From Telmatobacter sp. DSM 110680 (lineage in GTDB: Bacteria; Acidobacteriota; Terriglobia; Terriglobales; Acidobacteriaceae): a stretch of DNA of 64,000 nucleotides. Shown here one piece after another: positions 50,424-60,490 of the stretch. Below the pieces are notes generated by a model that did not search any database, was not told the origin of the DNA, and saw only the letters and a program-made list of their open reading frames with translations. The stretch lies in contig NZ_CP121196.1 of the NCBI RefSeq assembly GCF_039994875.1, forward strand, positions 5,518,001 through 5,582,000, read 5' to 3'. Each line of letters starts with the position of its first letter. The first letter of the stretch is position 1. A program made the translations under genes and the position numbers.

Positions 50424-52442
50424 ATGCCCTCCCAGCCGGTTGGACTCCAGGAATCTATCCTCTTCGGCGAAGACTTCGAGCTCGATCTTCGGCCTCGCAG
50501 GCTGCGCCGCGGCGGGCGTGTGCTGAAGCTGGAGCGCATCCCCCTGGACATTCTTCTTCTGCTGCTCGAGCACCCGGGCGAGATTGTGACTCGAGAGGAA
50601 ATCGTGGCCAGGGTATGGGGAACCGATGTCTTTCTGGACACGGACAACAGCATCCGGGGCGCAATCCGCAAGATTCGACAAGTTCTGAAAGACGACCCCG
50701 AGCAGCCGAGATTCATACAGACCGTAACCGGACGGGGATATAGGTTCATCGCGCCTGTTGTTTCTCCAGGAGAAGAAGGCTCCGCTGAGTTGATCGGACT
50801 TGAAGGACCAGTTGCTCGCACAGACGCTCAGAGAGCTATTTTGGAGCCCGCGGATGGTCGGCAAGACAATGGGCTGCACGTGGGCGACGAACCAGAGCCG
50901 GCAGCGGCAGAGTTCCCAATCGCCGAAGGCGCGCCAGTACTAGGGCATCGTCGTTCTCGCACGTGGCTTCTGGTTGGCATGGCTGCGCTGGCGCTTCTTG
51001 GTCTCGTGGCGCTCCCCGCATGGTGGCGCTGGCGAGCGAGAGTGGCCGTCGCTTCCCAGCCCAAGACAGTGCTGGCAGTACTGCCGTTCGACAATCTGAG
51101 CGGAGACGCTGACCAGGAATTCTTCAGCGACGGGTTGACTGAGGAGATGATCTCCCAGATCGGAAAGCTGAACAGGGATCGATTAATAGTCATCGCTCGC
51201 AGTTCCATCGCGAAGTACAAAGACAGCAAACAGACTGCGAAGGAGATCGGTCGAGAACTGAACGCCGACTATCTTGTTCAAGGCAGTGTTCGAGGTTCGC
51301 CGGACCGCGTACGCATCACAGTTGAATTGATCGATGCCAAAAAACAGACGGACGTCTGGACCGAGAGTTACGACCGCGAGCTAAAAGATGTGCTTGCCGT
51401 GCAAGACTCCGTGGTGAGGAGCATCGCAAACGAGATTCACATTGTTCTGGCCGAAGACCAGAAGAGGCGTTTGGCAAGTTCGCGGCAGACCGTGCCCGAA
51501 GCATACGTGGAGTATCTGAAAGGCCGCTACTACTGGAACAAGCGAACCGGAGACAGCATAGCAAAGGCGGAGCAATACTTTCAGCAGGCGATTGACCGCG
51601 ATCCAACCTTCTCCGCGGCTTATTCCGGGCTGGCCGACTGCAACAGCGGACTCGCGTGGCACGGGTTCAAGGCCCCGGCGGACTCGCTCCCGAAAGCTTA
51701 CGCAGCCGCTCGCAAGGCAATTGAAATCGATCCGGAATCGGCTGAAGCCCACGCCTCGCTGGGACTGGTGCTGAGCCATCGATGGGAGTGGGCCGGAGCA
51801 GAAGCCGAGTTCAGGCGCGCCCTGGAACTGGATCCTCAATACGCGAACGCGCATCACTGGTATGGAGACTATCTTTCGATCAGGGGCCGCCATGACCAGG
51901 CACTTGCGGAGGCGCGACATGCTTTGGCGCTCGATCCTCTGAACCTGACGATCAGTACATGGGTAGGACTTCGCTACTACATGGCGCGCAACTATTTCGC
52001 CGCAATCCAGCAGAATCGCGATTCTGTTGAGATGGACCCGAATTTTGCAGCTGCGCACCTTGTTCTCGGAGAGGACTATGTGCAGGTAGGCATGCACAAC
52101 GAAGCAGTGAACGAGCTGAAAAGGGCGGCGAGTTTGTCTGGAGACAGCCCACTGTATACGGCCCAGGTTGCGATCGCCCTAGCGGCTGCAGGCCGGAATC
52201 GCGAAGCACTCCAAATCGCACACGAATTGGAAGCGAACGCGAAGAAGCGTTACGTCTCGCCGTATGCCCTGGCTCAGATTTTCGCAGCGCTGAAGATGGA
52301 TCGGGAGACATTCACGTGGCTGGAGGCCGCATGGGGCGATCATGCTGTCTGGATGGGGTATCTCGCCGTAGACCCGATTTTTGACCGCTATCGTTCCGAT
52401 GCGCGTTTTCAGGAACTGCTCGGGCGCGTAGGCCTGCCTTGA
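50424..52442 (+). CDS. Winged-helix (OmpR-type) membrane regulator with TPR repeats, copy 1
   Basis: A 672-residue protein. Residues 15-115 form an OmpR/PhoB-type winged helix (EDFELDLRPRRLRRGGRVLKLERIPLDILLLLLEHPG, then QPRFIQTVTGRGYRFIAPV). One membrane helix (~195-220, WLLVGMAALALLGLVAL) follows, then a cyclase-associated-like periplasmic domain (VLAVLPFDNLSGDADQEFFSDGLTEEM) and about six TPR repeats. The design is CadC-like: sensing outside, DNA binding inside. GGAAGG precedes the ATG at 50424. It faces the haloperoxidase gene. Confidence 0.88.
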   Translation: MPSQPVGLQESILFGEDFELDLRPRRLRRGGRVLKLERIPLDILLLLLEHPGEIVTREEIVARVWGTDVFLDTDNSIRGAIRKIRQVLKDDPEQPRFIQTVTGRGYRFIAPVVSPGEEGSAELIGLEGPVARTDAQRAILEPADGRQDNGLHVGDEPEPAAAEFPIAEGAPVLGHRRSRTWLLVGMAALALLGLVALPAWWRWRARVAVASQPKTVLAVLPFDNLSGDADQEFFSDGLTEEMISQIGKLNRDRLIVIARSSIAKYKDSKQTAKEIGRELNADYLVQGSVRGSPDRVRITVELIDAKKQTDVWTESYDRELKDVLAVQDSVVRSIANEIHIVLAEDQKRRLASSRQTVPEAYVEYLKGRYYWNKRTGDSIAKAEQYFQQAIDRDPTFSAAYSGLADCNSGLAWHGFKAPADSLPKAYAAARKAIEIDPESAEAHASLGLVLSHRWEWAGAEAEFRRALELDPQYANAHHWYGDYLSIRGRHDQALAEARHALALDPLNLTISTWVGLRYYMARNYFAAIQQNRDSVEMDPNFAAAHLVLGEDYVQVGMHNEAVNELKRAASLSGDSPLYTAQVAIALAAAGRNREALQIAHELEANAKKRYVSPYALAQIFAALKMDRETFTWLEAAWGDHAVWMGYLAVDPIFDRYRSDARFQELLGRVGLP

Positions 52443-52726
52443 CTCAGCTACGGCTGTCTTAGAGAACCCCCCAGCATGTTCGCGGTAGACGGGCGGTGAA
52501 TGAGTGTCTCGATCGGCGATGTGCTCACTGACCTAGATTCGTACCTTTCAATTCGGCTTCTCGAGCGTCTTCTGTGGCTTAGCCTAAGTTCCGGGCGAGT
52601 CACCGCCAACCCGGAAATAACTACTTGATCAACAGCGGAGCAGGCTGTTTGATGGAGCAACAAGATTTCTAATGAGAGAGGCGGGCTAGTGTTGAGTAGC
52701 GTTTCTTAACCTATACCTTTTGAGAC

Positions 52727-52749
52727 GGCCGGATCGACGAGATCCGGCC
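52727..52749 (-). terminator. Hairpin after recombinase operon, copy 2
   Basis: Inverted copy of the 9-bp stem hairpin at 27532-27554, near the left edge of the second repeat. Confidence 0.55.
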
Positions 52750-52765
52750 ATTTGTTTTGTGGGGT

Positions 52766-53032
52766 TTAGGAGGCGCGTTTTTCGAGGCCTTTTGTCACAG
52801 CAACGATACGCCTGTGGATGTCATTGATGACGCGGCGTTGTTGAGCGATTGCATGTTGCAGGTCTGGTGTGCGGGACAGCGCGTTTTGGAGTTGATCGCG
52901 AAGATCTGCATTGGCCTGCTCAAGATATTTCCGGAGACGGGTCGGGCCGCCGTAGGCCTCGCCGGCGATGAAGCCGAAGGCCGCCGATAGGAGCATCCAT
53001 ACCGGGATGAAGTCTGCTGATTGCTCGATCAT
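52766..53032 (-). CDS. Small membrane-anchored coiled-coil protein, copy 2
   Basis: 88 residues, identical to the 27249-27515 protein: one N-terminal membrane helix and a Gln/Arg-rich coiled coil. Overlaps the recombinase stop by 4 bases, as in copy 1. Confidence 0.6.
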   Translation of the reverse strand: MIEQSADFIPVWMLLSAAFGFIAGEAYGGPTRLRKYLEQANADLRDQLQNALSRTPDLQHAIAQQRRVINDIHRRIVAVTKGLEKRAS

Positions 53033-53628
53033 GCGGCATGCTCTCCTGGTGTTGTAGCATGCTTGCGGAGCTCACGTTGGATAGTGGCAGTCGAGACGCT
53101 GTGGCCTTTGGCGATCTGGCGAAGACTCAGGCCACGCTGACGGTCTTGTCGGATAGCGAGGTTGTCCAGTACCAGCGGCGCTCGGCCGATTCGTTGGCCT
53201 TCGAGCCGAGCGCGCCTCATGCCGGCGCGCACTCTTTCGACGATCAGCGAGCGTTCCAACTCAGCGATGGCGCCGATGATGACCACTATCGCGCGGCCCA
53301 GCGGGCCGCCTGTGTCGAGGTTTTCCCGGAAGCTAACGAACTCGACTCCGATCCGATTGAGTTCATCGAGCACATCCAGGAAGTGCTTCACCGACCGGGC
53401 GATTCTGTCCGAAGCCCAGACCAGGAGGACGTCGAACCGGCCGCGGCGGGCATCGGCCATCATCTGGTCAAGCCCCGGCCGCTTGGCCTTCGTGCCACTG
53501 ATCTTGTCGGTGTACTCGGCAACGATCTCATAGTCGCGCTGAACCGCCATCTGGCGTAGATCCAGTACCTGGGTTTCGGGATGCTGATCGCAGCTGCTGA
53601 CGCGCGTGTAGAGCGCGGCGCGCTTCAT
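53029..53628 (-). CDS. Serine recombinase (resolvase/invertase family), copy 2
   Basis: 199 residues, identical to the 26653-27252 protein, with catalytic Ser 11 (YTRVSS) and the C-terminal HTH. The two intact recombinase genes therefore point in opposite directions, 25.8 kb apart. The long antisense frames over this gene are shadows. Confidence 0.92.
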   Translation of the reverse strand: MKRAALYTRVSSCDQHPETQVLDLRQMAVQRDYEIVAEYTDKISGTKAKRPGLDQMMADARRGRFDVLLVWASDRIARSVKHFLDVLDELNRIGVEFVSFRENLDTGGPLGRAIVVIIGAIAELERSLIVERVRAGMRRARLEGQRIGRAPLVLDNLAIRQDRQRGLSLRQIAKGHSVSTATIQRELRKHATTPGEHAA

Positions 53629-53819
53629 GCGCGCCGTCCCTTCTTCGGAGCGACAAGTCCATTCTTGTCGACATACTTCTGGATCCATTCCAGAATCAGA
53701 TCGGTCATCTCGAGGCCTTGCGCTGCGGTTGCGGACTTGAAGCGGCGGTGAAGCTCTTCAGTAATATTTACGTTCAAGCGTTTTAACCCTATTCCTTCCT
53801 TGGTTTTGATCGGTCTCAC
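53625..53819 (-). CDS. Ribbon-helix-helix protein, copy 2
   Basis: 64 residues, identical to 26462-26656; overlaps the recombinase start by 4 bases. Confidence 0.7.
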   Translation of the reverse strand: MRPIKTKEGIGLKRLNVNITEELHRRFKSATAAQGLEMTDLILEWIQKYVDKNGLVAPKKGRRA

Positions 53820-53904
53820 CTCCTTCCTCTGAGGTGAGCATATGGGATTGTGAGTACCCGTCGCCAGTACCCCGGCTGGTCCAGAGGCCGGCGGCAGAGT
53901 AGGG

Positions 53905-54189
53905 CTATGCCTTCCAGGCAGCCCGGCAGATCTGGATAATCGTGGCTAATTGCACCTTGCTGAACTGGAGGGCGGCGGCCATTAAGCGTAACTGTGCCGC
54001 ACTCTCTGGAATGCGGCCGGCTTCCACAGCCAGCCATTCAGATGGCCCCATACCAGCTAGATGGGCTACTTCCTCGACCGTGCAGCCCCTCTTCTCGCGG
54101 CCCTTCTGAATAAAGATTCCGAACAGCTTGCCCCAGACCAGCTGCTGCACCCGGTGGAAGTCTTCTTGATTGTTAATTGTCATACTCAT
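53905..54189 (-). CDS. Small XRE-like helix-turn-helix protein, copy 2
   Basis: 94 residues, identical to 26092-26376, with the same AGGAGTAAGGAGTAT ribosome site. Confidence 0.7.
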   Translation of the reverse strand: MSMTINNQEDFHRVQQLVWGKLFGIFIQKGREKRGCTVEEVAHLAGMGPSEWLAVEAGRIPESAAQLRLMAAALQFSKVQLATIIQICRAAWKA

Positions 54190-54347
54190 ATACTCCTTAC
54201 TCCTGATTGCGCCCCTTTGTCAAGGATGCGTCGGATTTGAACTACATAATAAGTATGTGCTTATATGAGCGATCACCAAAGCTATGATCCTGGACATGGA
54301 AGAACCTGGGTACACCCGGTAAAGGAGCTGCCATTGGACTGGCACTG

Positions 54348-54605
54348 ATGCTGCCATTCGTACCCGGCATGATCGGATCTCGCAAGAAAGGCAACGAGCT
54401 TCGCGACATCTATTCCGGTGAAGAACTGGTACCAGTCCGCTCCGGCCGCTGGTGGGAAGTAGGATCGACCGCATTTGAAGGCGCTCGAATCAAGGAATGG
54501 CGTCCCCACTGGAGCATTCTTCACAAGAGCCACGCTGAAGATGCTGCACTCTACGGATCAGAAGCAGAGAAGTGGAAACACAATCCGATTCTGCATCCGG
54601 ACTAG
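54348..54605 (+). CDS. Small protein of unknown function, copy 2
   Basis: 85 residues, identical to 25676-25933; the same possible ATT start upstream applies. Confidence 0.45.
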   Translation: MLPFVPGMIGSRKKGNELRDIYSGEELVPVRSGRWWEVGSTAFEGARIKEWRPHWSILHKSHAEDAALYGSEAEKWKHNPILHPD

Positions 54606-54972
54606 GAATTTTTGTCCTTTGGCCTGTTTTAGAACCATCGAAAAGAACTACCGTAAACGCGGAGAATATTCGCGTATCTACATATATATAAACCGCTTGC
54701 AGCATCCTAGTTGCCCGCGGATTACGCACCGGCGCCGGCCAGCCTCGCTCACCACATCCAAAACTGCGCCACATCACTCCGGCATAGCTGAAAACTGCGC
54801 CATTCGGCCGTCTCCATCCGGGCTCTTCCCATCATTTCCGCGCCAACGTCTCTAGTCCGTCTTGCCTGCTTGTCCATAATGTTTGCCGGATCACGATCAG
54901 ATCCACTTTGCTTTGTCCGGCGACGGGGATCACAATCCCTTTGCCCATCGCTCTGATAGCCTCTCCGTTTCC

Positions 54973-55215
54973 ATGAGTAAAAATGTGGCTCCGATCAATG
55001 CTGCGGTTCGATTTCGTTTGTCGCCTCACCAGATCGCTGTCCTCGCGCCGGGCATTGAACTGATCACGCGGTCCTATAAGGATCATCTGCGCGCCGGGAC
55101 CTCTCGCCTCTCTTACCCCTTCCGCATCTTTCCACCAGCCCGCGGTTTTGACCGCGGGGCATTCAACCAACTCTTCATGGACAACTTCCTCGTTCTCGGG
55201 GAACCATCACTCTGA
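54973..55215 (+). pseudogene. Truncated second copy of the unrecognised element gene
   Basis: Starts like the 285-residue protein (MSKNVAPINAAVRFRLSP) and keeps its first ~77 residues to FMDNFLVLGE. At 55204 the sequence changes and adds only PSL before a stop at 55213-55215. The coupled HTH gene and the integrase are absent downstream. So this copy of the element is cut at this point. Confidence 0.85.
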
Positions 55216-55782
55216 TTTCCGCGACAACTTGGTTTCTGAGTCCACTTATCCGAGTAGCCGGTTTTACGTCCAGGTGCCGAGACACTGAACAGCTCCATGA
55301 GAGCATGGCGCAGTACACGACATCGACGGCTCGCGCTGCGAAAAATGAGATATGGATCGGGTTCCTGAGTTCACTTTTCGTCCGTCAAATCATCGGGACC
55401 ACCGGGGACAACCGTCGGTTGTCAACTCACCGGCAGCGTACGCCTGCGGCCAGCCGTGTCGCGAGCCCTCGTGTTTTTCCTGGCTTCCGTACACTGTCAA
55501 ATCGAGCAAGTGATACCTGTTATCCATTTGCACGGTTCTGTGAGAGCCTCGGGGCTGAAATTCTCCAGGGGCTATTCGACCAATCTGAACGCCGAGCTTC
55601 TACTCACTCGTGGGTTGAGGCGATGGATGCAATTTCATTGCGGTCGTCGCAATGTTTGAACATCACAATTCCTTAATCCTCTGGTTTCAAGATCGGGAAG
55701 AGCGAGTTGGACTGAGTCGAAGTTTGCTGATAGCTCTCGGCATTTTTAGATGCCAATCTTGATGGCTGGTCTAGCCACACAC
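55205..55782. other. Gap of 578 bp after the second repeat
   Basis: No recognisable gene. Open frames at 55305-55676 and 55456-55659 lack ribosome sites and familiar motifs. The region may be debris from the rearrangement that cut the second repeat. Confidence 0.4.
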
Positions 55783-57210
55783 TTAACGGTACAACTCCGT
55801 GCTCGCAAGGACACTTCCGTCCCTGCCTCCCGCGATGAAAATACTTCCATCTGGCAACAAGGTTGCGGTATGTCCGAATCGCCCCTGCCTCATCATTGGC
55901 CCGGGACTGAAGGTGCCGGTTTTAGGATTGTAGATTTCGGTCGTGCTCAAGGGAGACTGGGAGTAGGTGCCGGGCGACGCTGGGACCGGCATTGCACCGC
56001 CGGCGATTAAGACAGTACCGTCAGGCAATTGGGTAGAAGTGTATCCAAAACGAACGGTCGCCATAGTACCCGTAGGTGTAAATTTCCCGGTCGTTGGGTC
56101 ATAAAGTTCGGAAGCAATCGGAGACGAGAGGTCCGAGTCGGCTTCGCCAGAAACCAGAACTCGGCCATCGGCAAGTAACGTTGCATCGCCGACCCATCTC
56201 GAGGCGGTGCTGCCTGCTGGCGTGAACGAGTTGGTTGCCGGATCAAAGAGCTCAGCCGCTGCCACACCTCCTCCGGTGACCAGCACCTTTCCACTGGCAA
56301 GGAGAGTTGCTGAAGGTCGGTCTCTTGCCGCTGCCATATCGCCTACCCGGGAGAAACTTCCCGATGACGGATCGTAGATCTCGGCCGAATTCGTGACGGT
56401 AAAGTCTGTCGCAGACCGGGCCCACCCTCCAGTGATGAGTACTCTGCCGTCTTGCAATCGAGTAGCGGTGTGATAATAGCGTGCTAGGGCCATGCTCCCT
56501 GTAGGCTGCAATGACCCGCTAATGCCGTTAAGAATCTCGGCGGTTTTGGTCAGAATGAGACCTTGCGCCGCGGTGTCATCGACAATACCCCCAGTGAACA
56601 AGACATCGCCATTCTGCAGAACAGTCGCGGTATGAAATGCTCGCGCGACCTCCCCCGCTGCCTGAGAGATGCCCGTGGTCAAATCGAATAGCTCATCGGT
56701 ATCCACAATGGTCACGCCATCCTCTATGTTGGGGTCCGTTGAGTCGATGCCTCCCCCGGCGATGTAGACCTTTCCATTGGGAAGCAGAGTTGCCGTATGG
56801 CCGTTACGCGCATGTCCTAAATTACCCGTCAAATTAAATCCGGAATTGCCAACATTAACCGTAGCCGTCGCACTCTTCGAGGGGTCACTTTGGGAGGTTG
56901 CAATGACGTGATAGACACCTTCTGCGGCGGGTGCAATGTAAAACCCGGCATCATTGACTGATCCGCCCGACGAGCCCTCTTGAACTTTCCAGATCAACGG
57001 TGTATCGGCCGGGGAGACTGTAGCGGTAAAGCTCCAACTGTCGCCGTGTCTGAGCGACAAAGACGGTGGGTAGATAGTCACTGACCCCGACGTGGACGCC
57101 GGGGGAGGAGGCGCTGGAGAATGAGACTGACTGCATCCACTCACTAATAGAACGACTAGAAGTGAGTAGTGATATGAAGTTGGAACCTCGAGAATATTAA
57201 GTCTTTTCAT
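55783..57210 (-). CDS. Kelch-repeat beta-propeller lipoprotein, copy 1
   Basis: A 475-residue lipoprotein: the N-terminus has the lipobox LVSGCSQS. After an Ig-like domain (~residues 40-125, PPSLSLRHGDSWSFTATVSPA) there are about six kelch blades of galactose-oxidase type, each with a HTATLLPNGKVYIAGG- or DGRVLITGG-like motif. It lacks the Cys-Tyr cofactor pattern needed to call it an oxidase. It should be on the cell surface or in the periplasm. It is a relative of the 62589-63734 protein. Confidence 0.8.
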   Translation of the reverse strand: MKRLNILEVPTSYHYSLLVVLLVSGCSQSHSPAPPPPASTSGSVTIYPPSLSLRHGDSWSFTATVSPADTPLIWKVQEGSSGGSVNDAGFYIAPAAEGVYHVIATSQSDPSKSATATVNVGNSGFNLTGNLGHARNGHTATLLPNGKVYIAGGGIDSTDPNIEDGVTIVDTDELFDLTTGISQAAGEVARAFHTATVLQNGDVLFTGGIVDDTAAQGLILTKTAEILNGISGSLQPTGSMALARYYHTATRLQDGRVLITGGWARSATDFTVTNSAEIYDPSSGSFSRVGDMAAARDRPSATLLASGKVLVTGGGVAAAELFDPATNSFTPAGSTASRWVGDATLLADGRVLVSGEADSDLSSPIASELYDPTTGKFTPTGTMATVRFGYTSTQLPDGTVLIAGGAMPVPASPGTYSQSPLSTTEIYNPKTGTFSPGPMMRQGRFGHTATLLPDGSIFIAGGRDGSVLASTELYR

Positions 57211-57587
57211 TGCGGCCTCCAGATACAGTCGACGTACATTTTGCTGCGAATGCAGAGGGTATAACAACTCCGTTGAGACAGATTGGAAGAGACTGCCCGC
57301 CTACGATATCGACGGAACTATAGCGATCTTCTGGCGGCTGACGCCTTCGATAAGCAACTCAGCCTCAGCCTTATCGCTGACAATTCTTATTTGAAAGGCC
57401 AAAACACGAATCAACCCCGGAAGTCGCTCACTTCCCATCGATCCTCTCCCCGATGCCATCCGAAGCGATCCGTGTTTTCGGGACCTACTGAATGTTGCTC
57501 ACTTGGAAAACGTTCCGAGGGCCAGTAAGATTACCTATCAGCGGTCTGGACACTTGCCGCCAAACCGCTGATAACGAAACAGAATGC
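57211..57587. other. Gap of 377 bp
   Basis: Nothing recognised between the kelch gene start and the ScyD/ScyE-like gene stop; only short frames without ribosome sites. Confidence 0.35.
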
Positions 57588-58727
57588 TTACCTTGGAATA
57601 TCGAAACGAAGGATCTCTCCCATCCCGGGTCCAAGATCTCCGGCGTTGGAAACAAACAGTGCGTCGTCCGGCCCAAACGTCATGCCTCCCGGCAAACTCA
57701 ATCCGGTGATCACCGTCTCGATGTTGCCGTCCGCGTTGATCCGCACTACTTTTCCGTCGCCTGGATTCGGAAATCCTCCTGGCGTATCGGAAAGCTCCAG
57801 GGCATAGAGCAGACCGTCAGGCCCCACTTTCAGACTGACAATCGTCGTGAATCCTGCGCGAGAGCCGGCGACCTTGAACCTGCCTCGATCCGGCGGATGA
57901 GTGGAGAGTCCAGGCAGGGTTTCAAATAAACCATGATCCCTGGACAGTGTGGTCACGCGTTCCCATTGCGACGCGATCGGGAAAAGGCCGAGGTTGCCGA
58001 TGTACAGATTCCCGTCATGGGCGACAATCGATGTCGGCACAACATGCCCAAAGAGAAATGAAAAATCTACAATCTCCTTCGTCTCACCGTCGACTGTCGT
58101 CGCAGTGATGGTTCCGTGGTTGGGTTCCACCGCGAGTAGTTTGTCGCCGTCGGCGATGAGGCAGTAAGGAACTCCATCGGGTTCAAAGTCGCCGGCGTTT
58201 GGATAGGCAGCGGGATGTGCCATATAGAACTGGCTCAGATTTGTGATGTAGTCCCATTTGCCGTTATTCAGGTTCACCTTGACGATGCCGTTTGGCTGAG
58301 AGGTGTTTCCGTGGGAGCACCCGCCCCCGCCGACGAGGGCATATAGTTTGTCGTTCAGAAAAGCAACATCGGCGACGCCGATAATGTCGCCCTGCTGTGC
58401 CAAAAATGAGGGGAAGCCCGTAGCGAGCACAGAGAGTTTGCCATTGCGTGTCAGCTTCGAAATTCGAGCGCTGGGGCCTCCATTATCAGGCCCGACTGGC
58501 GGGGGGATTTGCGTGCAGCTTCCCACCGTAGATGTGGTGCCGCCCGTACCTGCCTCGGCAATGTAAAGCGAACCGTCAGGCCCGAATGTTAATCCTCGTG
58601 GATCATTCAGGCCGCTGGCAAGGAGCGTGCCGCTGCTAGCTGAGATGGGTAGTTGAGCAATAGCCGCAGGGGCGAGTGCCAGGACGACGGTAAGGAGCAG
58701 TTGTGGGAGTGGGGACAAGTTTTTCAC
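57588..58727 (-). CDS. ScyD/ScyE family secreted beta-propeller protein
   Basis: A 379-residue protein with a signal peptide (LLLTVVLALAPAAIAQ). LASGLNDPRGLTFGPDGSLYIAEAGTGG and SLKVGPDGLLYALELSD are NHL/SMP-30-like propeller blades in the pattern of the ScyD/ScyE family (GLSLPGGMTFGPDDALFVSN at the end). In cyanobacteria the family is linked to scytonemin synthesis, but members elsewhere have unknown roles. Transcribed toward the kelch gene. Confidence 0.8.
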   Translation of the reverse strand: MKNLSPLPQLLLTVVLALAPAAIAQLPISASSGTLLASGLNDPRGLTFGPDGSLYIAEAGTGGTTSTVGSCTQIPPPVGPDNGGPSARISKLTRNGKLSVLATGFPSFLAQQGDIIGVADVAFLNDKLYALVGGGGCSHGNTSQPNGIVKVNLNNGKWDYITNLSQFYMAHPAAYPNAGDFEPDGVPYCLIADGDKLLAVEPNHGTITATTVDGETKEIVDFSFLFGHVVPTSIVAHDGNLYIGNLGLFPIASQWERVTTLSRDHGLFETLPGLSTHPPDRGRFKVAGSRAGFTTIVSLKVGPDGLLYALELSDTPGGFPNPGDGKVVRINADGNIETVITGLSLPGGMTFGPDDALFVSNAGDLGPGMGEILRFDIPR

Positions 58728-59222
58728 GTTGAGGCCTCCGTTTGATGGTTCGACTCAGGACATCAACCGGAGCTTCCCATTGCGGAGCGAACGTGGCAAT
58801 TCCCTATGCATCCTCAAAATGTGAACAAAATATCCTTCATCCTTTTGTGCAACTTACAACAAATATCTGGGAATAATTTGTTCGGGCAAACCGACGAGAT
58901 CACGGACTTCACTTGCAGCCTGAGGCAGTCAGAGGGCGACGACTTCCACGTTTCACGCTCAAGTGAATTCGACGCATGAGTAATGAATCTCCTGCCGAGT
59001 CCATGAATCGACATGCACTGTGCACTCGGATTCGACAAGAGCAGCTGCGGAAGCAAAAAACACAAGGGAATAAATAAGTCACAAATTGAGGAGGTTGGGA
59101 GAATTGCACGGGTGGGTCGCTCATTGTACTCAGGGGAGGAGCCTGAAACGATGCATGGGTGAGAGCTTTCATGCCCAGGGATAGGCGTGCAATTGCAGGC
59201 TACGAAGGAGAGGGAATCGACC
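58728..59222. other. Gap of 495 bp between divergent secreted-protein genes
   Basis: No supported gene. A minus-strand frame (58814-59245) is open but has a composition unlike the neighbours and no ribosome site. Promoters for both genes probably lie here. Confidence 0.35.
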
Positions 59223-60263
59223 ATGAAGTGTACGGATCCTCGCAACCTATTGTTAAGTGTCTGTGTGATGGCTCTGGTGACGGGGTGCAGTCAGTTCAGG
59301 CCGACCTCGACCGGAACAACAACGAACCCATCTTCCCCTCAACCATCTCCTCCTCCGCCGTCCTATTCCGTTGGGGTCAGCCTTAGCCGACCAAGCGTTA
59401 TTGTCGGAACAAACGGATGGGGACCCACGCAGGTCTATAAAGCGACCGATAGCGGGACGGCCCCCCCTTATGCATCGCTGGAGGGCTGTCTACCTGCGGT
59501 GGACGGACAAGGAAATGTTTATCTGCTTGCCTTTCACTTCCCCTATGGCTGCGGATATTATCCCTCGAGCATTGATGTCTACCCTTCGAATGCAGTGGGT
59601 GGTGCGTCGCATATACGGTCACTGCCTGTTGGACCCGGGAATAAGATCGCAAACGTGCAGAACATGGCGGTGAGTCCGGAGGGAGAGATTTTCGTTAATG
59701 ACGGTAAAGGCGTGGCTGTGTTCAGCGCCTCGGCGACTGGGGCTGACGCACCGGTTCGCTACATTCAATGGGATGGCGGAGGGAACACTCCTGTCACGCC
59801 CGGCATCATGGCTGTGGATGGCAAGGATAACCTGTATGTGCAAAACGGATTGTCGATCGCGGTCTTCGGGCCGGGTGACACTGGGCTCGTGGTTCCGTCA
59901 AGGGTGATCAGTGGATCGCATACACAGCTGGCGGGACTAGGAGGGATGACAACCGACGCACAGGGAAATCTCTATGTGACGCTGACGCTTAATCCGCACG
60001 GCGTGCTGGAGTTTGCCGCTGGTGCCAATGGCGATGCTGTGCCACTACGCTTTGTGAGCTCGCCTTCGATGTGGAACTTTGATGGCATTCTCGGTGTGGC
60101 TGTGGATTCGTCAGGTCTGATCTACGTAAGAGCAAACGAGGGATACTGCGGAGCCGTGTTTGTGTTTGCAGCGGATGCCTCGGGAACCACAGATCCCTTA
60201 AGAGTGCTTGCAGGACAAGAACCACCATGCTATGACTTTGACGGAACAATTGCGGTCTTTTAG
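59223..60263 (+). CDS. Secreted NHL-like beta-propeller lipoprotein
   Basis: A 346-residue protein with the lipobox LVTGCSQF. The mature part is made of blades of about 45 residues such as MAVDGKDNLYVQNGLSIAVFGPGDTG and VAVDSSGLIYVRANEGYCGAVFVFAADASG, typical of NHL-type propellers. No enzyme motif. AAGGAGAGGG stands just upstream of the chosen ATG. It is divergent from the ScyD/ScyE-like gene. Confidence 0.75.
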   Translation: MKCTDPRNLLLSVCVMALVTGCSQFRPTSTGTTTNPSSPQPSPPPPSYSVGVSLSRPSVIVGTNGWGPTQVYKATDSGTAPPYASLEGCLPAVDGQGNVYLLAFHFPYGCGYYPSSIDVYPSNAVGGASHIRSLPVGPGNKIANVQNMAVSPEGEIFVNDGKGVAVFSASATGADAPVRYIQWDGGGNTPVTPGIMAVDGKDNLYVQNGLSIAVFGPGDTGLVVPSRVISGSHTQLAGLGGMTTDAQGNLYVTLTLNPHGVLEFAAGANGDAVPLRFVSSPSMWNFDGILGVAVDSSGLIYVRANEGYCGAVFVFAADASGTTDPLRVLAGQEPPCYDFDGTIAVF

Positions 60264-60490
60264 CGGAACGCGCCTTCGATGGGAATTCCCATCTCCCCAT
60301 CGCCGCCAAATCTTAAAGGCGGGAGACAGGACTGCTCGACAACCGAAAACCTTTCAAAGCCTTCACTGGCCTAACAGTACTCGTATGTCCGACGGTGCCT
60401 TCCGACAGTGGTTTGATCACGAATACAGAGATGAACGCGTGTTGAATAGCTGCAAGATTTAACAAAACAGGTATGTGCGCGGGAGGGCGC

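Larger units (their letters stand above)
52712..55204 (-). repeat. Long inverted repeat, copy 2 (2493 bp)
   Basis: Inverted, apparently identical copy of 25077-27569. Its left edge (52712) lies 270 bp after the regulator gene, at the base where the flanks of the two copies stop matching, and its right edge (55204) is inside the second copy of the 285-residue gene. No recognisable integrase or HTH gene lies beyond. No target-site duplication is visible. Confidence 0.95.

Noticed and set aside
53038..53559. Plus-strand frame of 173 codons over the second recombinase (and its equal at 26722-27243)
   Set aside because: Antisense shadow of the recombinase; the sequence has no family resemblance.
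52712..55204. The inverted repeats as a classical insertion sequence
   Set aside because: No DDE transposase, no short terminal inverted repeats and no target-site duplication at the boundaries.
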